DNA from: Anaerolineae bacterium UTCFX2 | Lineage (GTDB): Bacteria; Chloroflexota; Anaerolineae; Anaerolineales; UBA4823 | NCBI GenBank assembly: GCA_002050125.1 | Contig: MWTA01000070.1 | Span: 1 to 32,258 of the forward strand | Direction of reading: 5' to 3' | DNA length: 32,258 bases | Shown here: in pieces, positions 1 through 9,352 of the stretch | How positions within the stretch are numbered: position 1 is the first letter of the stretch | How the letters are laid out: each line of letters begins with the position of its first letter | Program-made: the position numbers and the translations under genes | The notes under the pieces: generated by a model | Told to the model about the DNA's origin: nothing | The model's database searches: none | Seen by the model: only the letters and a program-made list of their open reading frames with translations

Positions 1-767
1 GTGTTGAACTGATCGATAAAACCCAGCATTTCCAAATTTGGCAGGCGCTCATACGCCTCACGCAGGCTGCACTCATAATCCGGATCGCGGCTTTTCCCCG
101 CCGCCAGGAAACGCACCTCGGGGAACTGCCGCGCCAGCTCGAAAAACAGCTCGGGGCGTTTGCGCCGGTCCCAGCGCGAAACCAGGCAGGCGGTCGGCTG
201 CTCGGCTTTTTGCACCTCGGCGGGCACATCCACGGGCGTGGGCAGGAACTCCGGCGTACGATCCAGCCGATATTTTCCGCGGGCGCGTTCCGCCACCAGA
301 TGCGACGCGGCAAACAACCCGTCCGCGCGATGCACCGCCCGCCCGACCAGGAAGTTATCTTCGTACAGCCAGTTGGTGATCACCTGAAACGAATTCAACG
401 AAGGCATACGAAACTCGATGCGCCAGTTTTCGAGATCGCGCGGGTCGCGGAAGGTGATGATGTGTTTGCGATCCGGCTGCGCGCGCAGCGCCAGATAAGC
501 GCCCAGCGAGGGTTCTTGCGAGTGATAGATATCCGCCTGCGCGTCGCGCAGCAGGCGGTAAGCGCTGCGCAGGTCGCGCGGCTCAAAGCCCAGCACGCGG
601 ATTCCATCCAGGTCTTCTACGGGGCGTTGTTCATTGCGGCGCGGGACAACCGCATAGACTTCAACCCCCCGCTTGACCAGCTCGCGGCCGATCAGGCGGG
701 TGGCGCGGCCAAACCCCCCGTATTTCCCCCACGCAAAGATTTCAACCGAGATAAGACAAATGCGCAT
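1..767 (-). CDS. Glycosyltransferase family 4 (group 1), C-terminus cut by window edge
   Basis: Reading the minus strand from the ATG at 767 gives an uninterrupted frame that leaves the window at position 1, so about 255 N-terminal residues are visible. The protein opens MRICLISVEIFAWGKYGGFG, the usual first strand and glycine-rich loop of GT-B enzymes. It continues with a Rossmann-like half and then the start of the donor-binding half, with VSRWDRRKRPELFFELA and FLAAGKSRDPDY, which match the 'group 1' glycosyltransferase pattern. It should transfer a sugar from an activated donor to an unknown acceptor in the cytoplasm, as in cell-envelope glycan assembly. The frame has no good Shine-Dalgarno; the bases before the ATG read CACCTCCTG. 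Substrate and full length cannot be seen. Confidence 0.85.
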   Translation of the reverse strand, partial: MRICLISVEIFAWGKYGGFGRATRLIGRELVKRGVEVYAVVPRRNEQRPVEDLDGIRVLGFEPRDLRSAYRLLRDAQADIYHSQEPSLGAYLALRAQPDRKHIITFRDPRDLENWRIEFRMPSLNSFQVITNWLYEDNFLVGRAVHRADGLFAASHLVAERARGKYRLDRTPEFLPTPVDVPAEVQKAEQPTACLVSRWDRRKRPELFFELARQFPEVRFLAAGKSRDPDYECSLREAYERLPNLEMLGFIDQFN

Positions 768-776
768 CAGGAGGTG

Positions 777-811
777 ATTGTAGCATAAACCGCCCTCTGG
801 ATTCGCGCCAA
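777..811 (-). promoter_or_regulatory. Possible minus-strand promoter of the glycosyltransferase
   Basis: On the minus strand TTGGCG (806-811) and TATGCT (782-787) are 18 bases apart, and a second -10-like hexamer, TACAAT (777-782), overlaps. Either would start the transcript within a few bases of the ATG at 767, which fits the missing Shine-Dalgarno and suggests a leaderless or nearly leaderless message. Based on hexamer match only. Confidence 0.35.
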
Positions 812-937
812 TGCAATGATGGGATCGTCCCGACCCGCCTGCCGAGATAGCCCGATTCATCCCATATTCTTCGTTTCTTTTGCTAAAATTAGCAGACATC
901 TACCGCAGCCAGGCGGATCAACCTCCGAAACCAATTT

Positions 938-2338
938 GTGAACAGCGCCCACCTATCGCTTAAACGGTTAAACCTGCTGGGTTTCTTCTTTGGCGACAGA
1001 GCCTATTTTAGAGAACTCTGGCATTTTGCCTTGCCCATCACCCTGCAGAATTTAATCACCTCGTCGCTGAACCTGGTCAGCGTGGTCATGATCGGTCAGC
1101 TTGGCAACGCCCCGGTTGCAGCGGTTGGACTGGCGAACCAGATTTTCTTCATCTTCCAGCTCGTCCTGTTTGGCATCAACAGCGGCGCGGCGATGTTCAC
1201 CGCCCAACTGTGGGGCAAGCGTGATCTCCCCAACATCCGCAAAGTGCTCAGCCTGGCTTTGTTGTTGGGTTCCGGCGTCGCCGCGGTCTTCCTGAGCGCC
1301 TCGCTTTTCTTCCCCAGGCTGGTCATGGGTATCTACTCAAGGGATCCGCTGGTGATCGCCATGGGCAGTGAATATCTCCAGATATTCGGCTGGTCGTTTC
1401 TGCTCATGGCGATCAGTTATGGGTTTGCGATGGTGCTGCGCTCGACCGGCAATGTGCGCTTGCCGGTGCTGGTGAGCGCCTCCGCCCTGACGCTCAATAT
1501 CCTGCTGAGCTATCTGCTGATCTTCGGAAAAATGGGGCTGCCGCAGCTTGGCGTCCGCGGCGCAGCCGCAGCCGGTCTGATTGCCCGCCTGCTGGAATTT
1601 GTGGCATTAATTGGAGCCGTATATTTGCGCCGGATGCCGATCGCGCCGCGCCTCCGCGATTTTCGCAGCCTCAGCCTTTCCTTCGCCGCGCGGGTTTTCA
1701 AACCCATCCTGCCGGTCATTATGAACGAGACCTTTTGGTCGTTCGGCGTCACCGCGTATTACATCGTTTACGGTCGGCTCGGCACCGACTCGATCGCCGC
1801 AATGAACATTGTCTCGACGGTCGACAATATGGCGCAGGTCGTGAGCATAGGCATTGCCAACGCCGCCGCGATCATGATCGGCAATCGCATCGGCGCTGGC
1901 GAGGAGGAGCGGGCTTTTCGTTACGCCCTGCGCTCGCTGGGCATCGTGATCGTTTTGGGCTTCGTAGTCGGCGGGTTGATTATCTTCTTTTCTCCGCACA
2001 TTCTGAGCCTGTACAAAGTCTCCGATCTGGTCCTCCTATACGTTCAGCGTGCGCTGATTATCCTGAGCTTATTTATATGGGTGCGCGGCGCGAATGTTTT
2101 GATCGTGGTTGGCATCCTGCGCAGCGGCGGTGATACCCTCTTCTCCTTCTTTCTGGACGGTATGATCATCTGGCTGGTGGGAGTGCCGGTTGCCTTCTTC
2201 ACCGCCTTCGTCCTGCATTTGCCGGTCTATCTGGTATATCTGGCAATTCTTTCGGAAGAAGTGATCAAACTTTGCATTGGCTGCTGGCGCACTCTCTCCA
2301 AACGCTGGATCCATGACCTGACCCACAGGGTAGAATAA
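938..2338 (+). CDS. MATE family multidrug/metabolite efflux transporter
   Basis: The 466-residue product is a polytopic membrane protein with roughly twelve hydrophobic segments. The N-terminal half has FALPITLQNLITSSLNLV and the MIGQLG..PVAAVGLANQ stretch typical of MatE domains, and the second half repeats the pattern around residues 265-315 (NETFWSFG...AAMNIVSTVDN). MATE proteins export cationic drugs or metabolites using a proton or sodium gradient. Length agrees with the family (about 450). The first in-frame start is a GTG at 938; no strong Shine-Dalgarno is visible, and the next start lies inside the first MatE helices, so GTG is preferred. It ends 7 bases before the cytochrome b gene, so the three genes may be cotranscribed, although a functional link is not evident. 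Substrate unknown. Confidence 0.9.
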   Translation: MNSAHLSLKRLNLLGFFFGDRAYFRELWHFALPITLQNLITSSLNLVSVVMIGQLGNAPVAAVGLANQIFFIFQLVLFGINSGAAMFTAQLWGKRDLPNIRKVLSLALLLGSGVAAVFLSASLFFPRLVMGIYSRDPLVIAMGSEYLQIFGWSFLLMAISYGFAMVLRSTGNVRLPVLVSASALTLNILLSYLLIFGKMGLPQLGVRGAAAAGLIARLLEFVALIGAVYLRRMPIAPRLRDFRSLSLSFAARVFKPILPVIMNETFWSFGVTAYYIVYGRLGTDSIAAMNIVSTVDNMAQVVSIGIANAAAIMIGNRIGAGEEERAFRYALRSLGIVIVLGFVVGGLIIFFSPHILSLYKVSDLVLLYVQRALIILSLFIWVRGANVLIVVGILRSGGDTLFSFFLDGMIIWLVGVPVAFFTAFVLHLPVYLVYLAILSEEVIKLCIGCWRTLSKRWIHDLTHRVE

Positions 2339-2345
2339 ACCCGAT

Positions 2346-3383
2346 ATGCGACCCTCTTTCTTCCAGCACCTGCACCCCCCGACGATACCAGCTCCACAGG
2401 CGCGCCTGCGCTACACCCTGGGCGCCGGCGGGCTGTCCCTTTTCCTGCTTTTGGTGGTGATCCTGACCGGCGTGCTCGAAATGTTCTATTACATCCCCAC
2501 GCCGGAGCGGGCTGCCTTATCCATCCAGGAGATCAGCTTTCTGGTGCCGTTTGGCGGTCTGATCCGCAACCTGCATTTTTGGTCCGCGCAATTCCTGGTC
2601 GTTTTTAGCCTGCTGCACCTGCTGCGCGTCATTCTGACCGGCGCTTACGCCCCGCCGCGGCGGGTAAATTACCTGATCGGGATCAGTCTTTTAGCGCTCA
2701 TCCTGGCGCTCGATTTTAGCGGCTATGTTCTGCGGTGGGACAACGGCGTGTACTGGGCGTTGGTGACCGGGACAAACCTGATCAAGACCATCCCCGGCGC
2801 AGGACCGGCGCTCTACAGCCTGGCGGTGGGCGGAAACGAGTTGGGCGCCCCAACCCTGGTGCGCTTCTACGCCTGGCACATCTTCGGGCTGGCGCTGACC
2901 ATGTCATTCCTGGCTGGCTGGCACATCTTCCGCGTCCGCCGTGACGGCGGGATTGCCGTACCGCCGCCCGAACTGCGCGCCGATCCCAGCCGAATCACCC
3001 GCGCGGAACTGGTTCGGCGCGAGACGGCTGCGGCGCTGCTGGTCAGCGCGTTCCTGCTGGCGCTGGCAGTCCTGTATCCAGCCCCGATCGCCGCCCCGCT
3101 GAGAGATCTGACCGATCAGGCGTTCGAGACGCGCGCCCCCTGGTTTTTCCTGTGGGTCCAGCAACTCGTGCGGCTTGGCGATCCATTCGTCTTTGGCGTT
3201 CTGATTCCAGGCGGGCTGTTCCTCTTGTTAGCGTTTCTACCTTTCCTGTTCAAGCCCCCTGCCCAGGCGGAACTCGGTCGCTGGTTTCCTCCAAGCGGGC
3301 GCCCGGCGCAGATCACAGCCGGCTTGATCGTAATCATTATCGCGGTCCTCTCGCTTATCGCAGTTATGCAGAACCCCGCCTGA
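2346..3383 (+). CDS. Cytochrome b (b6-like, di-haem) of a quinol-oxidising complex
   Basis: A 345-residue integral membrane protein with about seven hydrophobic helices. Two histidine pairs, H77/H91 in one helix and H178/H193 in another, have the spacing of cytochrome b haem ligands; the 15-residue step of the second pair resembles b6 rather than mitochondrial cytochrome b. After the four-helix b6 part there is a subunit-IV-like part with APWFFLW (264-270) where the quinol-site PEWY motif is expected, so that motif is degenerate. The protein should pass electrons from menaquinol across the membrane. The next gene, 3 bases downstream, is a multihaem cytochrome c, which probably receives the electrons. 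No Rieske iron-sulfur gene lies on either side. Start ATG 2346 follows the MATE stop closely; translation may be coupled. Confidence 0.85.
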   Translation: MRPSFFQHLHPPTIPAPQARLRYTLGAGGLSLFLLLVVILTGVLEMFYYIPTPERAALSIQEISFLVPFGGLIRNLHFWSAQFLVVFSLLHLLRVILTGAYAPPRRVNYLIGISLLALILALDFSGYVLRWDNGVYWALVTGTNLIKTIPGAGPALYSLAVGGNELGAPTLVRFYAWHIFGLALTMSFLAGWHIFRVRRDGGIAVPPPELRADPSRITRAELVRRETAAALLVSAFLLALAVLYPAPIAAPLRDLTDQAFETRAPWFFLWVQQLVRLGDPFVFGVLIPGGLFLLLAFLPFLFKPPAQAELGRWFPPSGRPAQITAGLIVIIIAVLSLIAVMQNPA

Positions 3384-3386
3384 CAA

Positions 3387-4685
3387 ATGTCGCGCCTCAC
3401 ACTGGTCGCTTCGGTATTGCTGATCCTAGCCCTCCTGCTGGCTGGCTGGATGGTCCTGCGCCAGCCCAAGCCGGTTCCCCTCACGCCTGAGCTAACGGGG
3501 GAGGTGGAATATTGTCTCACCTGCCATGCCGATTTGCCGGAGATCAGCCCTTCGCATCCCATCGAGACGTTCGGGTGCGTGCTCTGCCACGGCGGGGAAC
3601 GCCTGGCGCTGGACGCCGATCTGGCTCACAGCAGCATGCGCGGCGGGCGCAATCCCTCCGATCTGGCGATTGTGCAGGCTTCCTGCGGAGGCGCTGACTG
3701 TCACAGCGGAACCGCCAGCAGCGATCGCGATCACATCCCGCGCGTGCTGCGCAGTTTGCAGGGCACCTACGCCGGGGCAATTGCCAGCGTCCGCTACACC
3801 TTCGGCGCCCAACCCGATCTAACCGCCCGCCAGGGAACCTATGCCGTCGCGCAACCAGATTTCCAGCCGGGCGACCCGGGCGTTCCGGGGCTGGCTGCGT
3901 TCGACCCAGCCAGCGAAACCAACCCGTCCATCCGGGCTTTCGCCGCCAATTGCCTGGTCTGCCATCTGGCTGCCGACCCGCCGCAGCGCAATTTCTTCGC
4001 CGCGCCCGAGGATACCACGCCCTCATCCGCCAACCACTCGGTCGATCCGGAATTTGCCCGTCTGACCGGCTGCGCTGCCTGTCACACACCCAGCGCTGGA
4101 AGCGACCTCTCCCAACCGCTCCACCGCCTCACAACCGCGATGCCGTATACCCAATGCAACACGTGCCACAATCGCGGCAACTACGACCTGCGCCTCATGC
4201 AGTTCATCCCGCGCGCCGACCACCCCACCAACCGCCTGGAAGATTACTACCAGCCGATCGCTCAGTTTGTGCGCTGCGAATGGACGCTGGACTGCATCGA
4301 CTGCCACACCCGCGAGGAGGCGATGGGGAACGGCTGGATCCTCGGCAGCCAACAGGAGGCGCAGCACACCCGCTGCGCAACCTGTCACGGTACGCTCACG
4401 AGCCTGCCGCGCACCCACATCATCCAGGCGCCGGATGACCTGGCGCTGCGCCTCGCCTTCCTGAACCCGGTGATCGATCTCGAAGTCGGGGATACCATTC
4501 TGGTCACCGATCAGGGAGAGCCGATCTGGAATGCCAGACCGCTCCCCGACGGCGGTTACGAAATGTTTGGCAAGGCGACCGGGCAGCGCTTCACGTTCCG
4601 GGCGGTGCAGGGCACCGGCTGTCTGCAAAAGCCGGACGAGCAGGAATCACGCTACTGTCATGCCTGCCATGCGGTCGAGAGATAA
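3387..4685 (+). CDS. Membrane-anchored multihaem cytochrome c (nine haem motifs)
   Basis: A 432-residue protein with one N-terminal hydrophobic segment (residues 5-23) that acts as signal anchor, placing the rest outside the cytoplasmic membrane. Eight canonical CxxCH motifs begin at C43, C64, C189, C229, C257, C303, C330 and C424, and an additional CGGADCH (100-106) is a CX4CH motif, giving nine probable covalent c-type haems. Between about 340 and 410 lies a stretch without haem motifs that looks like a beta-rich insert. It shares a transcript with cytochrome b and is the likely electron acceptor for it, possibly handing electrons to an extracellular or periplasmic oxidant. I could not assign it to a named family such as NrfA or octahaem tetrathionate reductase; an electron-transfer role is inferred. 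Confidence 0.85.
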   Translation: MSRLTLVASVLLILALLLAGWMVLRQPKPVPLTPELTGEVEYCLTCHADLPEISPSHPIETFGCVLCHGGERLALDADLAHSSMRGGRNPSDLAIVQASCGGADCHSGTASSDRDHIPRVLRSLQGTYAGAIASVRYTFGAQPDLTARQGTYAVAQPDFQPGDPGVPGLAAFDPASETNPSIRAFAANCLVCHLAADPPQRNFFAAPEDTTPSSANHSVDPEFARLTGCAACHTPSAGSDLSQPLHRLTTAMPYTQCNTCHNRGNYDLRLMQFIPRADHPTNRLEDYYQPIAQFVRCEWTLDCIDCHTREEAMGNGWILGSQQEAQHTRCATCHGTLTSLPRTHIIQAPDDLALRLAFLNPVIDLEVGDTILVTDQGEPIWNARPLPDGGYEMFGKATGQRFTFRAVQGTGCLQKPDEQESRYCHACHAVER

Positions 4686-4688
4686 AGC

Positions 4689-5648
4689 TCATTTGCGGAA
4701 GAAATTCGAGATGAAGAACCACAGATTCGCCGGACGTTCCGCCAGGCGGCGCATAAAGTAGGGATACCATTCGGTGCCATAGGGAACATAGACCCTCACG
4801 GGATATCCTAACTCGACCATCTTTTCCTGCAGATCGCGGCGGATCCCGTGCAGCATCTGAAATTCAATGGCGTCTTTTGGCAGTCCTTGCTTCTGCGCAT
4901 ATTCGCTGGCGAAATCCAGGCGCGCCGGGTCGTGCGAGGCGATTGCCACCAGCGGCGGGATTCTTCCATCCGGGCTGATCCGCGGCGCCCCGGCTTCCAA
5001 CGCCCCGTCGATCATCCGAGCGGCAAGCCGATCATAACTGGCGTCCACATCCTTTTTATCCGGATAAGCCACTTGCGCCGGTTCTTTGTAAGCCCCCTTA
5101 CACAGCCGAATGCGCCCCCCCGCGCCAACGATTTTCTCAACATCCTCAGCGCTGCGGTAGAGATAAGATTGGATCACCACGCCGGTGTTTTCACAGCCGC
5201 TTTCGCACATCTGGCGATACAAAGCAAGGGTCTGATCGACCCACGGCGAATCTTCCATGTCAATTCGCACAAAATTGCCGAGCGCTTTGGCGTGCAGCAG
5301 GATGCGTTTCAGGTTCTGGGCGCACAGCTCTTCGCCCAACGCCAAACCGATTTGGGTCAGCTTGATCGAAACGTTCGCCCGCACGCCCGCCGCCTCGATC
5401 CCATCCAGGGCTTTTACAATGTCCTCCGTCGCCTGACGGGCTTTTTCGTCGTCGTTCGTGTGTTCCCCCAGGTGATCCAGCGTAGCCTGAGTCCCTTTGG
5501 CGTTTAGCGCCGTGATCGTTTGGATCGCAGCCTCGAGCGTCTCTCCCGCGACGAATCGCGAGGCGGCTCGGCTGGCAAATCCCCAATGCGTGACAATCCT
5601 GCGCGCCCAGGCAGCCTTGGACAGATAAATCAAAATCGCTCGAAGCAT
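4689..5648 (-). CDS. Proline dehydrogenase, monofunctional
   Basis: The 319-residue product matches the single-domain FAD-dependent proline dehydrogenases (about 300 residues in Thermus-type enzymes), not the long bifunctional PutA. Diagnostic stretches are RLCKGAYKEP, the strand ending EFQMLHGIRRD, and YVPYGTEWYPYFMRRLAERP near the C terminus, which holds the substrate-binding arginines. It oxidises proline to pyrroline-5-carboxylate and passes electrons to the quinone pool. No pyrroline-5-carboxylate dehydrogenase is found in the window, so the second step must be encoded elsewhere. The gene converges on the cytochrome c gene with 3 bases between the stops. Start ATG 5648 has AGGA a few bases upstream. 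Transcription probably begins in the AT-rich stretch around 5725-5752. Confidence 0.93.
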   Translation of the reverse strand: MLRAILIYLSKAAWARRIVTHWGFASRAASRFVAGETLEAAIQTITALNAKGTQATLDHLGEHTNDDEKARQATEDIVKALDGIEAAGVRANVSIKLTQIGLALGEELCAQNLKRILLHAKALGNFVRIDMEDSPWVDQTLALYRQMCESGCENTGVVIQSYLYRSAEDVEKIVGAGGRIRLCKGAYKEPAQVAYPDKKDVDASYDRLAARMIDGALEAGAPRISPDGRIPPLVAIASHDPARLDFASEYAQKQGLPKDAIEFQMLHGIRRDLQEKMVELGYPVRVYVPYGTEWYPYFMRRLAERPANLWFFISNFFRK

Positions 5649-5895
5649 ATTTGATTCCTATTCCTGGTTTCTTTCGCTGAAACCATATCACGGCGACATG
5701 GATCGAATGGATCCGCCTCTTGATCTTATATGATTCTAATCTAATTCTAGCACCCAAAACCATGCAAACTCATCACGCGTTCGTCATCTCTGGCAGTTGA
5801 CAAATGGCACATTTTCTGCAGCGAATCAGCCGGAGAAGGTTTCAACAGCTTCGCCCCGCCCGGTCTTACGGACACGGCAGCTGTATTGCGCGTGG
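5649..5895. other. Divergent intergenic region between proline dehydrogenase and rpoN
   Basis: This non-coding stretch separates two divergent genes. Its left part is AT-rich (5721-5750, with two ATTCTA elements ten bases apart) and is the likely promoter area of the minus-strand proline dehydrogenase, but no clean -35/-10 pair could be assigned there. The middle part (5760-5880) is GC-richer and shows no convincing ORF, hairpin or RNA. The rpoN promoter begins at its right end. Confidence 0.5.
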
Positions 5896-5925
5896 TTGTG
5901 GCACATAAATTGCAACTGATATAAT
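5896..5925 (+). promoter_or_regulatory. Overlapping sigma-54 (-24/-12) and sigma-70-like promoter of rpoN
   Basis: TGGCAC (5899-5904) and TTGCA (5910-5914) form a sigma-54 promoter: the invariant GG (5900-5901) and GC (5912-5913) are exactly ten bases apart, as the family requires. This predicts a start near 5925. The same bases overlap a sigma-70-like promoter, TTGTGG (5896-5901) and a perfect TATAAT (5920-5925) with an 18-base spacer. Both would give a very short leader before the rpoN start. The arrangement suggests constitutive low expression plus self-activation by sigma-54, with the two polymerases excluding each other. Confidence 0.75.
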
Positions 5926-5946
5926 AGGATTTAATCATCAGGTGAA

Positions 5947-7377
5947 ATGATGCTCATTCAAAGGCAAACCTCCTCCCTGCGCCCGCTCACCACCGCTCAC
6001 CTCGCTCAAACCATGACCTTATTAGAGTTGACCAGCGAGGAGCTGCGCGCAAAGATCGACGCTGCCCTGGCATCGAACCCGGCGCTGGAGTTGTTGGAAG
6101 ATCCCCGCTGTCCGCACTGTCATCGCCTGCTGCCCCCGCGGGGTCCCTGTCCAACTTGCAGCGCGCCGCAAAAATTCCAGAACGACGAGCCGATTGTGTT
6201 CGTGTCGCCTCGCCAGGATTTCTTGCCGCCCTCCGCCGGACAACGCCTCACCGACGAGGAGCTTCCGTCTGAAGAATGGGCAGCCGCGAAAGAAGATCTG
6301 CCAACCTACGTTTTTCGGCAAATCGCCCCCGAGTTGAGCGTTGAGGATCGCCCACTGGCAGCCCACCTGCTCACCAGCCTGGATGAGGACGGTTTGCTGG
6401 GCGTCCCGCTGATCGAAATTGCCCGCTATCACCATGTTCCGCTGGGGCGCGTGCAGGAGGTGCAGCGCCTGATCCAACACGCCGACCCGCTTGGCGTTGG
6501 GTCGAGCAGCCCCCAGGAAGCCTTGAAGATTCAGCTCGAAGTGCTGGCGGAGACACGCCCAATCCCGCCCCTGGCGCTTACGGCGGTCGATACCTGTCTG
6601 GACCTGCTCAGCCGCAGAGCCTACACCGAGCTAAGCCGCAAATTGCACATCTCGACCAATCAGGCTATCAAGCTCGCCGCTTTTATTGGGGAAAACCTCA
6701 ATCCGTTCCCGGGGCGCGCCCATTGGGGCGATTTCGACCAGGCTGCCGACCACATCCAGACCTACCAGAACCCCGACATCATCATCAGCGAGCTCGACGA
6801 TGAGCAAGACCCGCGCCTAGTGGTCGAAATCGTCTCGCCTTACGCTGGATCACTGCGCATCAACCCGCTCTTTCGCCAGGCTATCAGCCAAGCTCCGTCC
6901 GATAAAACCGAGGCGTGGCAATCCGAGATGGATGAAGCAGTTCTGCTGGTGAAGTGTTTGCAGCAGCGCAACCACACCCTGGTGCGCCTGATGAAGCGTT
7001 TGGTGTCTTTGCAGCACGCCTTCATCTTGTATGGCGATGCTCATCTTATTCCAATCACCCGAGCCCAGTTATCCGTAGAGCTTCAGGTTCACGAGTCGAC
7101 CATCTCCCGCGCGGTTTCGGGAAAAGCGGTACAATTGCCAAACAGGAAAATCATCCCGCTTTCTAAATGGTTCGATCGGAGTCTGAACATCCGGACGGCG
7201 CTGGTGAAAATTATTGCTGAGGAAAGATACCCGCTAAGCGACACGCAAATTGCGGAGCGTCTCGAAGAGCAGGGATACATCATCGCCCGGCGGACTGTTG
7301 CTAAATACCGTTCGATTGAAGGTATTTTACCAGCCAGGCTCCGCCACTCGACGCCTGTTGCGATGCGCAATGAATGA
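5947..7377 (+). CDS. rpoN: RNA polymerase sigma-54 factor
   Basis: The 476-residue protein has the full sigma-54 architecture. Region I (residues 1-50) carries the Q/L-rich activator-interacting helix pattern. The core-binding part runs from about 110 to 300, a helix-turn-helix is seen around VHESTISRAVSGKAVQLP, and the RpoN box reads ARRTVAKYR (447-455). It directs polymerase to -24/-12 promoters and needs an AAA+ activator. Unusual is a CPHC...CPTC cluster (C55, C58, C68, C71) in the linker after region I, which looks like a small zinc ribbon. Its own promoter has a sigma-54 element. Two adjacent ATG codons (5947, 5950) compete: AGGTGA at 5940-5945 is better spaced for 5950. The stop overlaps the kinase gene by 8 bases. 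Confidence 0.95.
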   Translation: MMLIQRQTSSLRPLTTAHLAQTMTLLELTSEELRAKIDAALASNPALELLEDPRCPHCHRLLPPRGPCPTCSAPQKFQNDEPIVFVSPRQDFLPPSAGQRLTDEELPSEEWAAAKEDLPTYVFRQIAPELSVEDRPLAAHLLTSLDEDGLLGVPLIEIARYHHVPLGRVQEVQRLIQHADPLGVGSSSPQEALKIQLEVLAETRPIPPLALTAVDTCLDLLSRRAYTELSRKLHISTNQAIKLAAFIGENLNPFPGRAHWGDFDQAADHIQTYQNPDIIISELDDEQDPRLVVEIVSPYAGSLRINPLFRQAISQAPSDKTEAWQSEMDEAVLLVKCLQQRNHTLVRLMKRLVSLQHAFILYGDAHLIPITRAQLSVELQVHESTISRAVSGKAVQLPNRKIIPLSKWFDRSLNIRTALVKIIAEERYPLSDTQIAERLEEQGYIIARRTVAKYRSIEGILPARLRHSTPVAMRNE

Positions 7378-9352
7378 GGGCTCCGGTTTCTCCCGAAAAA
7401 TCCCCTGGCTCATCACAAACACCCGCACAGACGAGTTGGAGGCTGTTCTCGACGCTCTCCCCCATGCCGCGCTGCTGGTAGATGCTGAAGACTGGCAGGT
7501 TCTGCACGCCAACCCCAAAGTTCTGACTTTAGGAAACTTTACCCGCAGCGAGATCATCGGTTCAGCGGTTCAATCCCTGTTCACGACAACCGATGTCCCC
7601 GAGCAAATCGGCGCCAGCCAGTTCACCAATCTAGTGCCGGGGCAGCCTGTCGTACGCCGGCTGATCCGCCACGATCAGACACAGATCAGAGTGCTCCTCC
7701 ACCTCAACCCCCTGAGAAATCGGAGAAATTTCTTCCTGCTGACCCTGGAGGCGCTGAAAGAGCTGCCCGACGGCGCAGAAAAAGGCGCCTCTTCGCAATT
7801 CTGGACCAACCTCAGCGAGCTGGTTCGCTCTGAAAACGAGCCCGATCTGTCGAATTCACTTTCAAAGGCGCTTTCCGCCACCGCCGCATTATCGGAAGCC
7901 GATTGTCTGGCAGTCTATCGCCTGCTGGAGAATCAGCCAGAAGTCCTGCGGCTTGCCAGCTATGGCGCAGCAGACCTTTTACCTGAAACGATCAATTTGC
8001 AAGACATTGTCACGCTCAGCCAGGTCAGGCTTTGGGAAGCCGGAAAGCACCCTTCGTGCGGTCTTCAGCGCGCAGCCCGCGCTTCCGGGCTGCGCTACCT
8101 TGCCACTGCTCCGGTTGGACCGCAGGCGGCGGTCATCGGGCTTGTGACGCTGTCCAGCATGCGGAGCGCCCCGCCCGACTCGATCCAGGAGATCGCTCAG
8201 CTTCTGGCAACTGAAGTCGAGTCCATCTTTCAGAACCATACCCAGCGAGACCATCTGACCCGCGAGCTGCGTTTGCAAGCCTTTCAGGCTAACCGGCTGG
8301 CGACCATTGCCGATCGGGTTCAGGAAGGCGTAATGCAGCTTTCGCCCGATCTGCACATCCTCGATCTCAACCCGCGCATGGAACAACTGTTGGGCTACCT
8401 CAGCCGCGAGATTATCGGTCAGCCAGTCGAGCGCATCCTGGTCGGCAATGAACTGCTGAGACCTGCCTTGCGGCTTGCCCAAAAGGGCGAGGCGGTGCTT
8501 CATCTGGGAGACATTCCCCTGTTCCGCCGCGACGGCGATGCATTCCAGGCATTGGTGCGCCTCTTTCCCATCACTCAGGACGAACAAGTGGATGAAATCT
8601 TGTTATTTTTACAGGATCTGAGCATCCAGGAGCAATACCGCCTGCAAGCCCAGGAGCTTGAGAACCGCGCCCTGCTGGGCGAACTGATGGCGGTGTTCGC
8701 CCATGAGGTGCGCAACCCAATCAATAACATCAGCACCGGGCTGCAACTTATGGCAAGTGATCTCCCGGCGGATGATACACGGCAGGATGATGTCGCGCGC
8801 ATGTTACAGGATTGCGACCGCTTGAATGAATTGATCCGCTCCCTGCTGGGGTTTTCTAAACCAGCGGAATATGCGATGGAAAACCTGGACATGGGTGCGG
8901 TGATTACCCGCCTGTTGGAGCGCCTGCGCCCGCGCATCGAGAGCCTGAAAGTCCGCTGCGAGTTGCAGATCGAGCCTGACTGCCCGCCGGTTTCGGGGAA
9001 TCTGCGCGCCCTGGAACAGGTCCTCAACAATCTCATCAACAACGCGGTCCAGGCAATGGAGGACGAAGGCGGTGTATTGACCTTGAAGGTTCAAGCCATA
9101 CCTCCCGTTGAAGGCATTACTTACGTGGAGATCTGTGTGACCGACACTGGCCCTGGCATCCCCAAAGAGCAGCAGGAGCGAATTTTTCAGCCGTTCTACA
9201 CCACCAAAGAAAACGGCACGGGGCTGGGCCTCTCGATCTCCAAACGGATTCTGGTTGCCCACCGAGGCAACATCCGCCTGTCCAGCTTTCCCGGCGGGAC
9301 CGTTTTTCAAATCCGGCTCCCAGCCAGTGAAACGGAGAAAAAGCTACTATGA
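7370..9352 (+). CDS. Soluble PAS-GAF-PAS sensor histidine kinase (NtrB-like)
   Basis: The start is taken as ATG 7370 (MNEGSGFSRK), which overlaps the rpoN stop by 8 bases; a longer open frame upstream lies inside rpoN coding sequence. The 660-residue product has a PAS domain (about 20-125), a GAF-like domain (about 140-305), a second PAS (about 315-425), then HisKA with the phosphorylated H445 in AVFAHEVRNPINNI, and a HATPase domain with NLINNAVQAM, DTGPGIP and GTGLGLSI boxes. No transmembrane segment is visible, so it senses a cytoplasmic signal. It should phosphorylate D53 of the response regulator that begins 4 bases before its stop. The ligand of the PAS or GAF domains cannot be read from sequence. 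Confidence 0.93.
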   Translation: MNEGSGFSRKIPWLITNTRTDELEAVLDALPHAALLVDAEDWQVLHANPKVLTLGNFTRSEIIGSAVQSLFTTTDVPEQIGASQFTNLVPGQPVVRRLIRHDQTQIRVLLHLNPLRNRRNFFLLTLEALKELPDGAEKGASSQFWTNLSELVRSENEPDLSNSLSKALSATAALSEADCLAVYRLLENQPEVLRLASYGAADLLPETINLQDIVTLSQVRLWEAGKHPSCGLQRAARASGLRYLATAPVGPQAAVIGLVTLSSMRSAPPDSIQEIAQLLATEVESIFQNHTQRDHLTRELRLQAFQANRLATIADRVQEGVMQLSPDLHILDLNPRMEQLLGYLSREIIGQPVERILVGNELLRPALRLAQKGEAVLHLGDIPLFRRDGDAFQALVRLFPITQDEQVDEILLFLQDLSIQEQYRLQAQELENRALLGELMAVFAHEVRNPINNISTGLQLMASDLPADDTRQDDVARMLQDCDRLNELIRSLLGFSKPAEYAMENLDMGAVITRLLERLRPRIESLKVRCELQIEPDCPPVSGNLRALEQVLNNLINNAVQAMEDEGGVLTLKVQAIPPVEGITYVEICVTDTGPGIPKEQQERIFQPFYTTKENGTGLGLSISKRILVAHRGNIRLSSFPGGTVFQIRLPASETEKKLL